DNA of 64,000 bases. It comes from Adiantum capillus-veneris. Its lineage: Eukaryota; Streptophyta; Polypodiopsida; Polypodiales; Pteridaceae. Below, piece by piece: positions 44,366 through 56,959 of the stretch (position 1 is the first letter of the stretch; each line of letters starts with the position of its first letter). The translations under genes were made by a program, and so were the position numbers. The notes beneath the pieces are model-generated. The model was not told where the DNA came from. It was given only the letters and a program-made list of their open reading frames with translations, and searched no databases. Location of the stretch: assembly GCA_014529385.2 (NCBI GenBank), contig CM043963.1:93243912-93307911 (forward strand), written 5' to 3'.

Positions 44366-44863
44366 TCATCTTTCCTCAACTTTGGAAAGTTTCTCTCTCA
44401 TGTATGCCTCACTCTCTAATCTCTGCAAGTTTGATGCTTTTGTCTCTTCTCGCAATTTCCATAGTATCCCACTTTCAATCTCCAATGCAGAGCTTACAGT
44501 TTCAACCACATCCGAGACATTGGTTTGCATTGTCTCCATCCTATTGCAGGAGGCTTTGATCTCTAGCAAGGTTTCAATAATTTGCTTCTTCGAATTCCAC
44601 TCGACATTTTGAGCTGCTCTCTTTGCCGCACGCACATTTCGAATACGAAGAGATGAAAGTATCTCCCGTTCATTAGCAGGTGCACTATTCCTCCTGACAT
44701 TTCGAGCTTCTCTCTTTGTTGCACGCACATTGCGAATAGTAGGAAGAGATGACAGTATATCCTCTTCACCCGCTGATGCACTTACAACTATCCCAGAAGA
44801 TATCAAGCCGTTGGTTGCAATAGCCAATGGAATGGCACAACTAATCTCCATTTTACTGTACAC
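44366..44863 (-). CDS. Hypothetical coiled-coil protein
   Basis: An open frame of 165 codons with a strongly helical, charged C-terminal half (KKQIIETLLEIKASCNRMET, then WKLREETKASNLQRLESEAY), likely a coiled coil. The N-terminal half contains a two-fold internal repeat of 31 residues: LSSLPTIRNVRATKREARNV and LSSLRIRNVRAAKRAAQNV, period about 93 bp in the DNA. I do not recognise the family. It lies upstream of the Helitron helicase on the same strand and could be element cargo or a host exon. A splice or frameshift partner is possible, because a short open stretch continues on the other side of a stop. Whether it is expressed cannot be told. Confidence 0.4.
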   Translation of the reverse strand: MYSKMEISCAIPLAIATNGLISSGIVVSASAGEEDILSSLPTIRNVRATKREARNVRRNSAPANEREILSSLRIRNVRAAKRAAQNVEWNSKKQIIETLLEIKASCNRMETMQTNVSDVVETVSSALEIESGILWKLREETKASNLQRLESEAYMREKLSKVEER

Positions 44864-45108
44864 AAAAAACTACAGTGGTTGCAAAGAGAAATGTGACAAC
44901 CAAAGAGAAGGTTTGAATGCTTGTAAATTAAAAAGTAACCCTCGTAGAATATTCACTTTTTAAGTGCTTGCTATTTTAGAATAAAAAAAATACATCATCT
45001 CTATCTAGATGTGAAAAAAAACAAAGGATTGCATGAGAAGTGGAAAACAAACCAAAATGCTCATGAATCACTTTTGTTCAGTAGATAAAAGTTTTGCTCA
45101 ATACATGA

Positions 45109-45642
45109 TCAACCCCATCTACATTTGAAAATGGGAAAAGAGCGTTTAGCATTGGGACGCTTGAAAATAGGCTCCTTATGATTCTCTATCTTATCAGGTC
45201 CTACAATGCTCTTTAGCGCATTAATTTTGCTATAAACTTCAGATATAGAACAACAACCTAACTCAGAATCAAGGTAGAGGGCATATGAGTATCCCATCTT
45301 TACTCGAATCTACAAAAGGCGTAGGTTGCGAAACCATTGACTGGGATCATTCTGGATTCTGACAAACACCTGGTGAAAGGGTGTCCCATCTCGAGTCATG
45401 GAAGTGCGGTCGTACGTTCTCCAAGCTTCTTCTATAGTAACACCCGGAAAGAAACCTCGAACAATGCTTTGAAAGAAGTCAGCTTTGTTTTCTGGAGAGT
45501 AGTGAATCATTATATGATCCATTACTATCTCCATCGCTTCCAATCCATGACCAAAACATTCAGCAGATACCCTAGGTGCCATAAAGTTCGTAAGAAAAAA
45601 AGAGAGACATTGTAAGTGTAGTTGCTCTAGGACTTCATCCAC
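45109..45642 (-). CDS. Hypothetical two-exon ORF
   Basis: Two adjacent minus-strand open stretches. 45642-45310 (MDEVLEQLHLQCLSFFLTNF, then SPENKADFFQSIVRGFFPGV and FRNLRLL) and 45297-45109 (MGYSYALYLDSELGCCSISE, NHKEPIFKRPNAKRSFPIFK) are separated by one stop and 12 bases. They may be one gene with a point mutation. Composition is protein-like, and no domain is recognised. Same strand as the coiled-coil ORF and the Helitron. Confidence 0.35.
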
Positions 45643-45720
45643 AAAACTTGACTTTACAATATGTCTCTTTAAATAAGTATGTTTCTAGGTATGTTTCCCA
45701 TCCCTATTTCCCCCTCTCCA

Positions 45721-45774
<54 letters not shown>

Positions 45775-46480
45775 AAATTTGTAGGGTTCCAAAAGCAGTA
45801 CTGGATCTTTCAATCACACGTGTTATTCTCTCTATCCAACCCTTTCTGAAATCTATAATGGTTTCATGTGATCTTCTATCTATGTGGTCACCTTTTGGTG
45901 ATCAAACTATGGATTATTTTGAACTGTAATGCATATGTAAATGCATCAAGAGAGAAGCCCTCAGTTCGCATCATATGGAAAATAGATCAGTCCTTGCCTC
46001 TTTGGGACATCATCTCCTCCCACAATTATCAAACTCGGCATGACGTTTAGAACAATCAGGTGTTTTATCTTATTGTTAAGAAGAAGATGTTGATTGTCCA
46101 AATTCCCTCTTGAATTTCTTACAACAGGGCACTTATAATATCCTTGGGATCTTTTGAAACTATTCGTATGAGAGTGACAAACTTGTTATGTTAACTATCA
46201 TTGGAATAGCATAGACAGATTTGGAGGGCCTATCATTAGATAGATCCTTTAATACTTCCATAGATAGGACCCTAAAAAAGTCTTCCTTATTAGGGTGAAG
46301 ACAAAGATACCATCTTGGTTCAGTATGAAGGCTCTCTTGGGATTGCCTTTTGAGTATCATGCCTTGATTTTCAAGACTACGCAAGAATCTATTGGAATTG
46401 CTCTAGGCATTTAAATCTTTCCCGAGATCTTTGGAAACCCTCTCTATGACATTAAAACCTACATCTTTGGATGGAATTGT
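45643..46480. other. Spacer with (CT)n, no gene
   Basis: CT microsatellite at about 45728-45773. Short open frames on both strands (for example 46384-46160) carry no recognisable domain. Confidence 0.55.
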
Positions 46481-46525
46481 TACTCACATTTAACTCTCCC
46501 TCCGTCTCTCTCGCTTTGATCTTTT

Positions 46526-46845
<320 letters not shown>

Positions 46846-46929
46846 TCTTGTCTTAGTTCGTGCCTACCAGTTTAGGATCCCATAGTACTTTTATCTTATC
46901 ATTTTATCATTTTGTCATTTCGTTTTGTT

Positions 46930-47584
46930 ACTCTGACTTTGTATCAGATTCAACACATTGTAACCCTCTGGTCCCATAGGTCATTTTGGCCTTTTTGAAG
47001 ACATTAATGTAATATACCATTTCCTGTCATTTTATTTATCTCTCGATCAAGCACAGGAGCTATGGAGATCCGGATGGCTATGTAGCTATGGGGCTACATA
47101 GCAGAGAGTACAACAGAGGATTTGAGCCATACTCTCTCGACATCTACAATGCAAATGAGGATGGATTCTAGTAGTAGTAGTAGTAGTATTTCTGTTCTAG
47201 TCTTTTAGCACCCACACATGGTATTAGATTCACAGTTTTGTAACAGTTTGGACTCATAGTTGATTTTGGCCTTTTGAAGATGTTAATATAACCTAATTTA
47301 CCTAGATTTAGGTCAAAACATTCACAATTTTGTAACAAACTGGTCTCATAGATCATTTTGGCCTTTTGGAAACATTAGTAGAACATTTCATGCCATACTC
47401 TCTCAATATCTAGAGTGCAAATGAGGATGGATTCTAGTAGTAGTAGTAGTAGTATTTTCTAGTCTTTGAGCACCCAGACATGGTGACATGGTATTAGGTT
47501 TACAATTTTGTAATAGTTTGGACTCATAGTTGATTTTAGCCTTTTGAATACATCAATATAACATCTCATTTCATTCGACTTCGT

Positions 47585-47621
<37 letters not shown>

Positions 47622-48398
47622 AGTATCTTCACATTTTTTGTAATAGTTTGGTCTCATAGGTTATTTTGGCCTTTTGACCTAATTGTAAAGATTAGTAGAA
47701 CATTTCATTTCTTTTCTTTTCTTTCTCTCTATCTTCACATTTTTGGTAACAGTTTGGTCTCATAGGTTATTTTGGCCTTTTACCTAATTTACCTAAGTTC
47801 AGGTCAAAACATTCACAAATTTGTAACAAATTGGTCTCATCCATCATTTTGGCCATTAATTTAACAAATCATTTCATTCTGTCATTTTGGTCATTTTTGT
47901 AAGAGTTTAGTCGGCATAGGTCTATTTCATTTATTTCTCTCTCTTGTGAATTTTTGTAGCATTAATCTAAGAAATCATTTCATTTCATTAACCTCAACCT
48001 AATTTACCCCAAAACATTAACCTAACTTACCCACACATGGTATCAGATTCACAGTTTTGTAATAGTTTGGACGTTAATTTTGAATTTGGCCTTTTGAAGA
48101 CGTTAATATAACCTAATGTACCTAGATTTAGGTCAAAACATTCACAATTTTGTAACAAATTGGTCTCATATATCATTTTGGCCTTTTGGAAACATTAGTA
48201 GAACATTTCATGCCATACTCTCTCGATATCTAGAGTGCAAATGAGGATGGATTCTAGTAGTAGTAGTAGTATTTTCTAGTCTTTTAGCACCCATACATGG
48301 TGACATGGTATCAGGTTTACAGTTTTGTAACAGTTTGGAGTACTCATAGTTGATTTTGGCCTTTTGAAGACGTCAATATAACATCTCATTTCATTCGA

Positions 48399-48453
<55 letters not shown>

Positions 48454-48490
48454 ACATTTTTTGTAACAGTTTGGTCTCATAGGTTATTAA
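46930..48490. repeat. Diverged non-coding repeat array
   Basis: A short sentence of the type TTTTGTAACAGTTTGGTCTC + ATAGGTCATTTTGGCCTTTT recurs about ten times in direct orientation. Superimposed is a larger direct repeat. 47200-47600 and 48028-48410 share, in the same order, the TTTTAGCACCCA start, TTACCTAGATTTAGGTCAAAACATT, AACATTTCATGCCATACTCT, a (TAG)n tract, GGTGACATGGTATCAGG and CATTTCATTCGACTTCGTTC followed by (CT)n. The period is about 830 bases. No ORF. It looks like an old satellite or LTR-like array. Confidence 0.75.
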
Positions 48491-49703
48491 AAACAAATGA
48501 TAATAAATCAAAAATTAACCAAAAAAATTTAAAACTGGACCAAAATATTTACATGATGAGCGACCTGATTGAGCTTCACACCTTGCCTCAGCTTGCACAC
48601 GCTGCTGTCTCTACAATAAAAACGACAACGTTAACCTTTCCTATCTCTACAATAAAAAAAAGCGTGAGAGAGCGGGGGTAATGATAGTCTAGAATTTTAG
48701 GTGAGTGGTATGGGCATTGAACACCCAACGGATCTCGAAAACCCTAACGAACTGTCGTATTTATTTGTTCTTCTTTTCTGTATGGTTTAACTTGCAGACT
48801 TGAGCGTTCTATGCTTTGTACAGGTGCATCGTCTTGGATGCATTGTTGTACCCTAGCATTGGCAACGGAAGCTTGTCTATAAACATAAGCTGTTTTTCTT
48901 AGAGTGTTTTAACTTTTAATAGAAAGTTACATTCCTAAATTTTTGGAGATCGGAGAATACATGGAGCTCATCGCATATTTACTGTGCAATTTAGTGTTTT
49001 GATCATGTGCTAATGCAAGCAACAGAGGGCATGCTAGAGCACTCTGTAAACCAAGTATGGCCCTACGATTTAAAAAAAATCATGAATGCTTAGAATCTGA
49101 ACAGATGCCGCTTTGGCGAGCATGCCCAGGCAAAAAGGAGATAAAGCGCAGGCAGCCAGGTGCATGATGATGGCGAAGACAGATCAAGATCAAGGCACTC
49201 GATGGGTGAGGGAGGTGTAAGGGGAGCGACGATGGCAGATGGCAGGATTTCCTTGGTTGAAAAGGAAAAGGGGTGGCGAGAGCGTAAGCAGTTGCTGTGC
49301 ATAGGTTTTTTTAAAAATAATGCTGCAGTTTGTAGCAGCCGTAGGGCATAGCCCATGTGTTTCGACTCTTCTCTATTGAGCACCCTGCAGGGGTTCGATT
49401 TCCATTCACTGGCTCTTTTACTAACAGAACCAACAACTTTGAAGTAAGTTTGCTACAAGGATCTTGCGAGACTCGTGTCTAATTCAATATAGAACCTACC
49501 AGTATGTAGAGCTTCAAGTATTAAGATCAAGTACGTCTCCCCAATCTTAGAAAAATGAAAATTCGTTCAAATAGATAGTGTGGACGGAATGGATGGTTTA
49601 ACAATGGGGTGGAAGTTGGAAGGCTGAAAGTAGGCTTGCATGGAAGAGAGGTGAAAAGGAGAGGTCACATCTCTGTTTCCCCGCAAAAGAGAAGCCCCTA
49701 GGG

Positions 49704-49735
<32 letters not shown>

Positions 49736-50086
49736 CATAGAGCGCCTGTCTATGACAAATGAGGAGACGTCTCTCCCCCCCTCTCTCTCTCGCTTTCTGT
49801 GGCTTCAAAAATTAAAACACGTCAAATTGCCCTCGTATGCCATCTTCGCCATTGGGATGAGCTTATCGCCTTGCCCTGTTGGCTACTCGGATGGCAGCGA
49901 CAAACTCTGTATGCAGTGTTTCTTTGAGTTCAAAAATCTCTCCGCCTAGTCGAATCTCACATTTGGTGCTGAGCTGGCGCATCTGGAGGTCAAATTCTGG
50001 CCAGCGATGCACATTCTGCATGCTGCATATCGTCCACCTGTTCTGGAAATTGTTAGTGGAGTTTCCCATACAATGCTAGACGTGAA

Positions 50087-50123
<37 letters not shown>

Positions 50124-50320
50124 ATTCTGACCACGTAGACGTGCTCTCACTCCAGCTAGGGGGGATGCGTGCTGAAGCGAGGGCGCAGGGAGGGAGGGAG
50201 GGAGGGAGGTGGAGGGGGAGAAGGCACGCGCAAGGAATACCATTTTATATTTTTTGAAGCCATTAGGAATACCATTTATTCCTAATTGTGCGTACGAAAT
50301 CGTCTTAAAAATAATATTGA
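48491..50320. other. Spacer, no recognised gene
   Basis: AT-rich with CT tracts at 49709-49733, 49775-49793 and 50091-50121 and a GGGA tetranucleotide tract at 50190-50208. The open frames at 49160-49383 and 49752-50134 have no domain on either strand. Confidence 0.55.
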
Positions 50321-50700
50321 GGCATGTGGAGTGGTCATAGAAGCATTAGGGACAACTAGTGTGGCCAGCAGGCTCCGCCCGCCTCTCTCGGTTTTCGTGC
50401 AAGTTCCCTCTCTCTTTGATCATTGTGCGCTCGGACTTGCACGCCACACCCGCAGGATGAAGCAGCTTTTAACGTGTGGGAGAGAAGGGGGGGTCCCTCC
50501 CCCCGTTATAGATAGTATATATATACTTTCTTGACAAAAACAAAGGCATCAATAGCAAGTAGAGATATTGAGGATAACTGACAAAGCTGATTGTGAAAAT
50601 GTGCTAAGGCAAATGCATTTTACAAAGTGAATAAGCCATGAGGCAATGCACAAAGGAGGATATCATTGGAGGTAAACTAGGAGATGAGGGAGGAACATGG
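50321..50700 (+). repeat. Dispersed repeat R1, copy 2 with 175-bp insertion
   Basis: Matches 33957-34200 in block order (GCATGTGGAGTGGTCATAGA, TTCTTGACAAAA, AAATGCATTTTACAAAGTGA, GGAGATGAGGGAG). It carries an extra GC-richer segment at about 50350-50525 after GCATTAG that is absent from copy 1. Confidence 0.7.
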
Positions 50701-50705
50701 TTGAT

Positions 50706-50711
50706 GTGACA

Positions 50712-50747
<36 letters not shown>

Positions 50748-52837
50748 CGCGCGCGCGCGCTAGAAAAAGCTAATAAAAATTAGCAAACCATAAAAACATT
50801 GTTGTATTGCAAAGTGGGCGCTTGTCTCAGCATGTGTGTTGGAGCATGGAATAGGGAAGCCACATACATCAAGTGGTGTAGTGGATGGCTAGAGTAGAGA
50901 GAGCCGCTATGGGTGATGACACAATGCTAGAGAGGTGGCTAGAGTAGAGAGAGCCGCTATGGATGATGACACAATTCTAGAGAGGTGGCTAGAGTGTGAA
51001 GTCAAGGTGACCTGCGCAATGACCACTACAAGTTTTGAGTGTGAAGCCAAGGTGACATGGGCAAGGACCACTACATGTTTTGGAAACGTGGGCAAGCCTC
51101 CACACTACCTCGCATGGGCATGCTAAAATGGGATCGATGACTGAGGTGATTTGGGTCGTCAGATGTATATTTGTAAATTCGGGCATTTGGTAAATTTGGG
51201 GAGAAAAGTAAATTCGGGTCAATCCACACCTCATGTCTTGAACCCTTGACCTCCCCACCACGAGCCATGTGCACTAACCACTACGTCCTCATGCATACGT
51301 TGATATATAGGGGATTTGAGTATGTCATATTGTAAATGTGGGTCGATTAGTAAATTCGTGGCAAATTTGTAAATTTGGACAAGCTAGTTAATTCTGGGCA
51401 ACGTCAGATCTGGCGGTCCATGATTGACGCGCCTTGCGTTTTCCTCCACCATTGATCACATTTGCGCATGCCCGTGTGATATACTGATGAGGGCGAGCCA
51501 GGGACCCTAATGTTCATGGAATTGCTATTGTTGATAAATGCCGCCTATGTCGTGTGTATGCACTAAAAGCTAATTAGAAGTATTAGAGGTACTTTTTAAC
51601 TGGAAATAATTGCAAAACTTTGGGTACATTTTAAGATTTTTGCGAGGCTCGAGTAGAGGCGATGAAGTGGTCGCAAGTAGTGAGTTGGGCTGTTTGCTGC
51701 ACAATGAGTTGGGAGACAGTTGTGGTGAGTTAGGTTTGGTAAGCTACTATCCGAGGGTCGGGCTCTGTGCACTCAATTGAGATTCAAAGTGGGGAATACC
51801 TCAAGCTTTGTGTTTTTCTTCTGCTCTTCTCAATATACCTACTTCGGAGTTGAATCTGGTCGGTTAGGCCTACACGCTACTGCTTTGGCAACTCAAGGAT
51901 CGTAGTCCACTCCCACGGATCGCGATCGGTGTTCTCATCACCACCCTTGTGAAGATGGTGAGCACATGACTGGTTTGCATTGTGGGAGGCCCTTGCTAAT
52001 ATAGGTGGCGTAGGTGTCGGAGGTGTGCTTGTTGTGTCCAAGAAGATAATAATTATAAAAAGAAGAAAGTAAGCCATCAAAACTAACATAATATGGCGGA
52101 AGGAGGAGCCCTTTACACATGTCAAAATCTGCGACATGAAGGCTAAACTACAAAATTGAGAGAAGCCCCTATGCACGGGATAAAGAGGGAGAGAGAAAAA
52201 GAAAGAGAGGCCATTGAAGTCGGCCAGCCGTACTAGTTCTCAATAAAGTGAAAGTAAGAAATCATTTCAGCTAATCGCGATCCTTTCTTGGCCACGGATC
52301 GTGATCGACAACGGGGTTGACCTTTAAGTTGAAGTGATGGTATCTAGAGGGGGATTCCCACGTATCCTATCAGGGGGCACTACATTATGAAACTCGAAGG
52401 AGGTGAGCTAGATGGCACTATGGGGGGGGATACCGGATTCCCCTTGGCGGGGATTTGTGTTCAAGGTGGAAGGGAGAAAGAGGAGCTCTGATTCATACGC
52501 AGACATTGCCAATCCAGAGAAGATCCCAAAGCCTTCTCACTTTGGAGTTCGAACAATGATAGAGGACATACTTCACGGAGGTATCAGGCGCAAACAAAAC
52601 AAATTTGAAGACGGCTACATGCTTCATGCAAAGTTTAGCCCTGAGCTGGACTCCAAGACTTGTAGACTTGTTGTGTGCTCTCGGTGGTTATCTATTTTAT
52701 GGGCCATCGTATGACCACTTAGAACCTATGGGATTGGGGGCTGCTACTGCATTGAACAATAGAAGTGAGATATGCCAGTTCACAGCTATGGGGAAAGGCT
52801 TCTATGTGGCTAGGTGTTCCTCCGAGCAGACGATATG
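50706..52837 (+). repeat. Tandem segmental duplication, copy 1
   Basis: Unit of about 2.13 kb. It starts at TGTGACATGTGTGTG with a TG/GA microsatellite, then CTAATAAAAATTAGCAAACC, GGAATAGGGAAGCCACATA, GACCCTAATGTTC, CATAATATGGCGGAAGG, and ends GACGATATGTGTGACATG at the next copy. A 50-bp unit is locally doubled at about 50889 and 50939. It contains an open frame at 52412-52714 (KVEGRKRSSDSYADIANPEK) with no recognised domain. Confidence 0.85.
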
Positions 52838-52841
52838 TGTG

Positions 52842-52923
<82 letters not shown>

Positions 52924-55632
52924 CTAATAAAAATTAGCAAACCATAAAAACATTGTTGTATTGCAAAGTGGGAACTGTCTCAACATGTGTGTTGGAGCAT
53001 GGAATAGGGAAGCCACATAGATCAGGTGGTGTAGTGGATGGTTAGAGTAGAGAGAGCCGCTATGGCTGATGACACAATGCTAGAGAGGTGGCTAGAGTGT
53101 GAAGCCAAGGTGACATGAACAAGGACCACTACAAGTTTTGGAAACGTGAGCAAGGGACCCTAATGTTCTATGGAATTGATATTGTTGATAAATGCCGCCT
53201 ATGTCATGTGTATGCACTAAAAGCTAATTAGAAGTATTAGAGGTACTTTTTAACTGGAAATAATTGCAAAAATTTGGGTACATTTTAAGATTTTTGCGAG
53301 GCTCGAGCAAAGGCGATGAAGTGGTCGCAAGTAGTGAGTTGGGCTGTTTGCTGCACAATGAGCTGGGAGACAGTTGTGGTGAGTTAGGTTTGGTAAGCTA
53401 CTATCTGAGGGTTGGGCTCTGTGCACTCAATTGAGATTCAAGGCAAGGAATACCTCAAGCTTTGCGTTTTTCTTCTGCTCTTGTCAATATACCTACTTCG
53501 GAGGTGAATCTGGCCGGCTAAGGCCTACGCACTTCTGCTTTGGCAACTCAAGGATCGTGGTTCACTCCCACAGATTGCGATTGGTGTTCTCATCAGCACC
53601 CTTGTGAAGAAGACGAACACATGACTAGTTTGCATTATAGGAGGCCCTTGCTAATATAGGTGGTGTAGGTGTCGAAGGTGTGCTTGTTGTGTCCAAGAAG
53701 AAATTAATTATAACAAGTGATAAAATCACGAGACATGCTATGAGAAGGTGTCTCTAAGTAAAACCAAGTGATAAAATCACTAGGCCTTCCACGCATATTA
53801 GAAATTTCTTTGTTACATGCAATTTTTCAAACCCCCTTTCATATGCTTTGTGTAATGCAATCAACTAGTATAATTTGCAATATATAACGTTAACTGAAGG
53901 GTATAAACAAAAAAAATGATAGGCAATTTTGAGATTCTAGCGGTTAAATGACATGAGGTTTTTTTAAAGCACTTGTTTTAATAGACAAAATAGCCCTTGA
54001 CAAAAAAAAAAAAGTGTCTTTTTAGGCCTTGATCTAAGTGTAGATCCCACTTTAGAAGCTTTACATCTCTAAGGTTTAAAAAAACAAACAAACATAAGCA
54101 TAGAGAAATAGCACCTCTAATCTCTACCTCTCTAAGCTTTAGAGCCCTATGCTCTAAACTCCACTTTAAAATTTTTACATCTTTAAATTTCAGAGCCCCA
54201 TTTATAAATTTAAAACTATAGATCCTTAACTTGTAAATTCCACTTTAAAAGCTCTAAAGTTCTAAGCCTAGAAACTCTAGCACCTCATGGTGATCCTCCC
54301 TTACATGTGTGAGTATATGTAACCTTTTCACTTTCTCTAATTCAAATTTTTTCCTTCTAAAAAGAAAACTCCAGGTGCTCATTGGAGACCTTAGTTCAAA
54401 AGTTCTACATCTTAAGTTTTAAACTGAGCTTTAAAACCTCTAAAAATAAAAATAAAAAATCTCTATAGATTAAGGCTTCAAATGATAGATCCCTTCATGA
54501 AAGTTTGAACCAGCAAAAATAACAACTTTAGTCTTTCAATTCAAGTTTCAACTTTTCAACGGTGAAGAACTTCTTAAAATGAGATCTTACATGTCCATCA
54601 TTAGATTTACACACTCTTCATTTAAATGAAGGTTGAATATCTTATTTATTTCATATTTCAAAACTCAAAACATGTTCATCATTAGATTCACACACTTTTC
54701 ATTTAAATGAGTGCCCACTATCTTGTTTCAACCAATCAACATTTTCGACCTATCAAAAAATGCTTTAAAATACAACTCAACCTTTTTTCTATTTTAGTCA
54801 AGAAAAAGAGAAAGCGTCTCTATAGCCTTTGACCTTTGGGCAGGCCAAAAAGAAGAAAGTAAGCCATCTAAACTAACATAATATGGCGGAAGGGGGAGCC
54901 CTTTACACGTGTCAAAATCTACGACATGAAGGCTAAACTCCAAAACTGAGAGAAGCCTCTATGCACGCGGTAAAGAAGGCGAGAGAAAAAGAAAGAGAGA
55001 CCGTCGAAGGCGGCCGGCCGTACTAGTTCTCAATAAAGTGAAAGTAAGGAAGCATTTCAACTCATCACGATCCTTTCATGGCCACGGATTGCGATCCATA
55101 GGGAGAGGTTGAACTTCAAGTTGAAGTGGTGGTATCTAGGGGGTGATTCCCACCTATCCTGTCAGGGGACACTACATATATTATGGAACTCGAAGGAGGT
55201 GAGCTAGATGGCACTATGGGGAGGACACCAGATTCCCCTAGGCAGGGTTTGTGTTCAAGGTGGAAGGGAGAAAGAGAAACTCTGATTCATACACAGACAT
55301 TGCCAATCCAGAGAAGATCCTTAAGCCTTCTCACTTTGGAGTTCAAACAATGATAGATGACATACTTCACGGAGCTATCAGGCGCAGTCAAAACAAATCT
55401 AAAGATGGCAATGTGCTTCATGCACAGTTTAGCCCTGAGGCTGCACTCCAATACTTGTAGATTTGTTGTGTGCTGTCGGTGGTGCTCTATTTTATGGGCC
55501 GTCGGATGACCACTTAGAACCTATTGGAATGGGCTGTTGCAGTGTTGAACAATAGAAGTAAGATTTGCCAGTTCAAAGCTAAGGGTAAAGGCTTCTATGT
55601 GGCTAGGTATGTCTTCGAGCAGACGATATGTG
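52838..55632 (+). repeat. Tandem segmental duplication, copy 2
   Basis: Same block order as copy 1. It lacks about 385 bases present in copy 1 (51107-51495), and it has an extra AT-rich segment of about 1.13 kb at 53718-54848. The corresponding open frame at 55251-55460 (KVEGRKRNSDSYTDIANPEK) is truncated compared with copy 1, which argues against a conserved protein. Confidence 0.85.
53718..54848. other. Insertion in tandem copy 2
   Basis: AT-rich, non-coding. It begins with a doubled AAGTGATAAAATCAC (53714 and 53766 region). No terminal inverted repeat or target duplication is clear. Several sentences around TTTAAAxxTCTAAA repeat loosely. Origin unknown. Confidence 0.5.
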
Positions 55633-55634
55633 TG

Positions 55635-55722
<88 letters not shown>

Positions 55723-55858
55723 CTAATAAAAATTAGCAAACCATAAAATCATTTTTGTATTGCAAAGTGGGCACTTGTGTCCCCATGTGTGTTGGAGCAT
55801 GGAATAGGGAAGCCACATAGATCAGGTGGTGTAGTGGATGGCTAGAGTAGAGAGAGCC
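55633..55858 (+). repeat. Tandem segmental duplication, truncated copy 3
   Basis: Matches the first 225 bases of the unit up to GAGTAGAGAGAGCC and then stops exactly at the TG of a gypsy LTR. Confidence 0.85.
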
Positions 55859-56575
55859 TGTAACATTTAATGATCTAGTAACTTGTGCATAGTGGAAAAT
55901 AACATAGACATATTGAGCATTTCATTAAGAATAGATTCCTAATGAGCATAGCAAGAGTGCTTGGATGGAGAGAGCAACAAAAGAATAACACCTAGCTAGA
56001 TAGGCATGAACAATACTTCAAAAAGACAGAGAAATTAAGCTACTGACAATAGTTGAGGACCGGATTTACATGGAGCCGGTTCCCCCTTGAAAAGGCTTTG
56101 TATTATAGGTTTTCCCATCAAGGGAGACATTTTACAATACAATACTTTGTGTTCTTTCAATAACTTGATGGTGCAATGAAAATGGAAGCTTCAGGTAACA
56201 AGCTTACACTTGAAAACACAACATCAATTACTCTCTTCTCACAAGCTTGGAGTAGATAATGAGCTTTCCATTAAAGCTTGAGAAGGAGATAGGCTTCTTT
56301 ACTTCACACATGAGCTTGTGTGAGTGTGTGTGTGTGATATTTCCTTGCAAAATCAGCCCCCTCTCTCTCTTGGTCGACCCCTCTTGCTATTTGCTCATGC
56401 TGGCATCCTATTGGCCCCTGCAAAGCTTAACCAATGACAATTAAGAAGCATAAGTGATAGCCTTGTGACATGTGTACCCCTTTCCCCTTTTGTGAGAGCT
56501 TTAGGTATTTAAATAAAGCAATGAAACTCTCATTGGACCTCTTAGTCTTCTATGTGGCAATAGGAAATTATGACA
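55859..56575 (-). repeat. 3' LTR of the gypsy element
   Basis: 717 bp. On the minus strand it starts TGTCATAATTTCC and ends AAATGTTACA (TG...CA). The preceding minus-strand sequence TTTTAAGAGAGAGGTAA is the polypurine tract. No second LTR is in the window. Confidence 0.8.
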
Positions 56576-56955
56576 TTACCTCTCTCTTAAAATCATAGTC
56601 GTCCTCGACTATGAGGTAGAGAAGATAAAGCCTTGTCATTAGTCCGTTTGCTAGCGGGTAGAGGATCCCTATTTTACCCTACGACATCGTCCCAAAATGG
56701 ATGACTAGTCCATTTGGTGCTTGAGAGCGTTAGGTGTCGCAAGCATGTCTGCACATTAGTCCGTATCAATCTTCCATAGTAGGGTGACAAGCTCTACTTG
56801 GTGTTTGGGAGACATCATCTTCGCAAACATGATCCTAAGCATGCATACTTCTTAACATTTGTGCACAATAAAGACAAAGAGAGGTTTATAAGACAAAAAC
56901 TTTGTTCATTTAATAATTTTTACATTTGCTTACTCTAGGGATGCATTGTAAGCAT
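56576..56955 (-). other. Spacer between chromodomain and LTR
   Basis: About 380 bases with no ORF, the non-coding tail of the element (the usual place for the 3' untranslated region of a chromovirus). Confidence 0.6.
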
Positions 56956-56959
56956 TGAC

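Noticed and set aside
52412-52714. 100-codon ORF recurring at 55251-55460
   Set aside because: Recurs only because of the tandem duplication. The second copy is truncated and the differences do not favour protein conservation.
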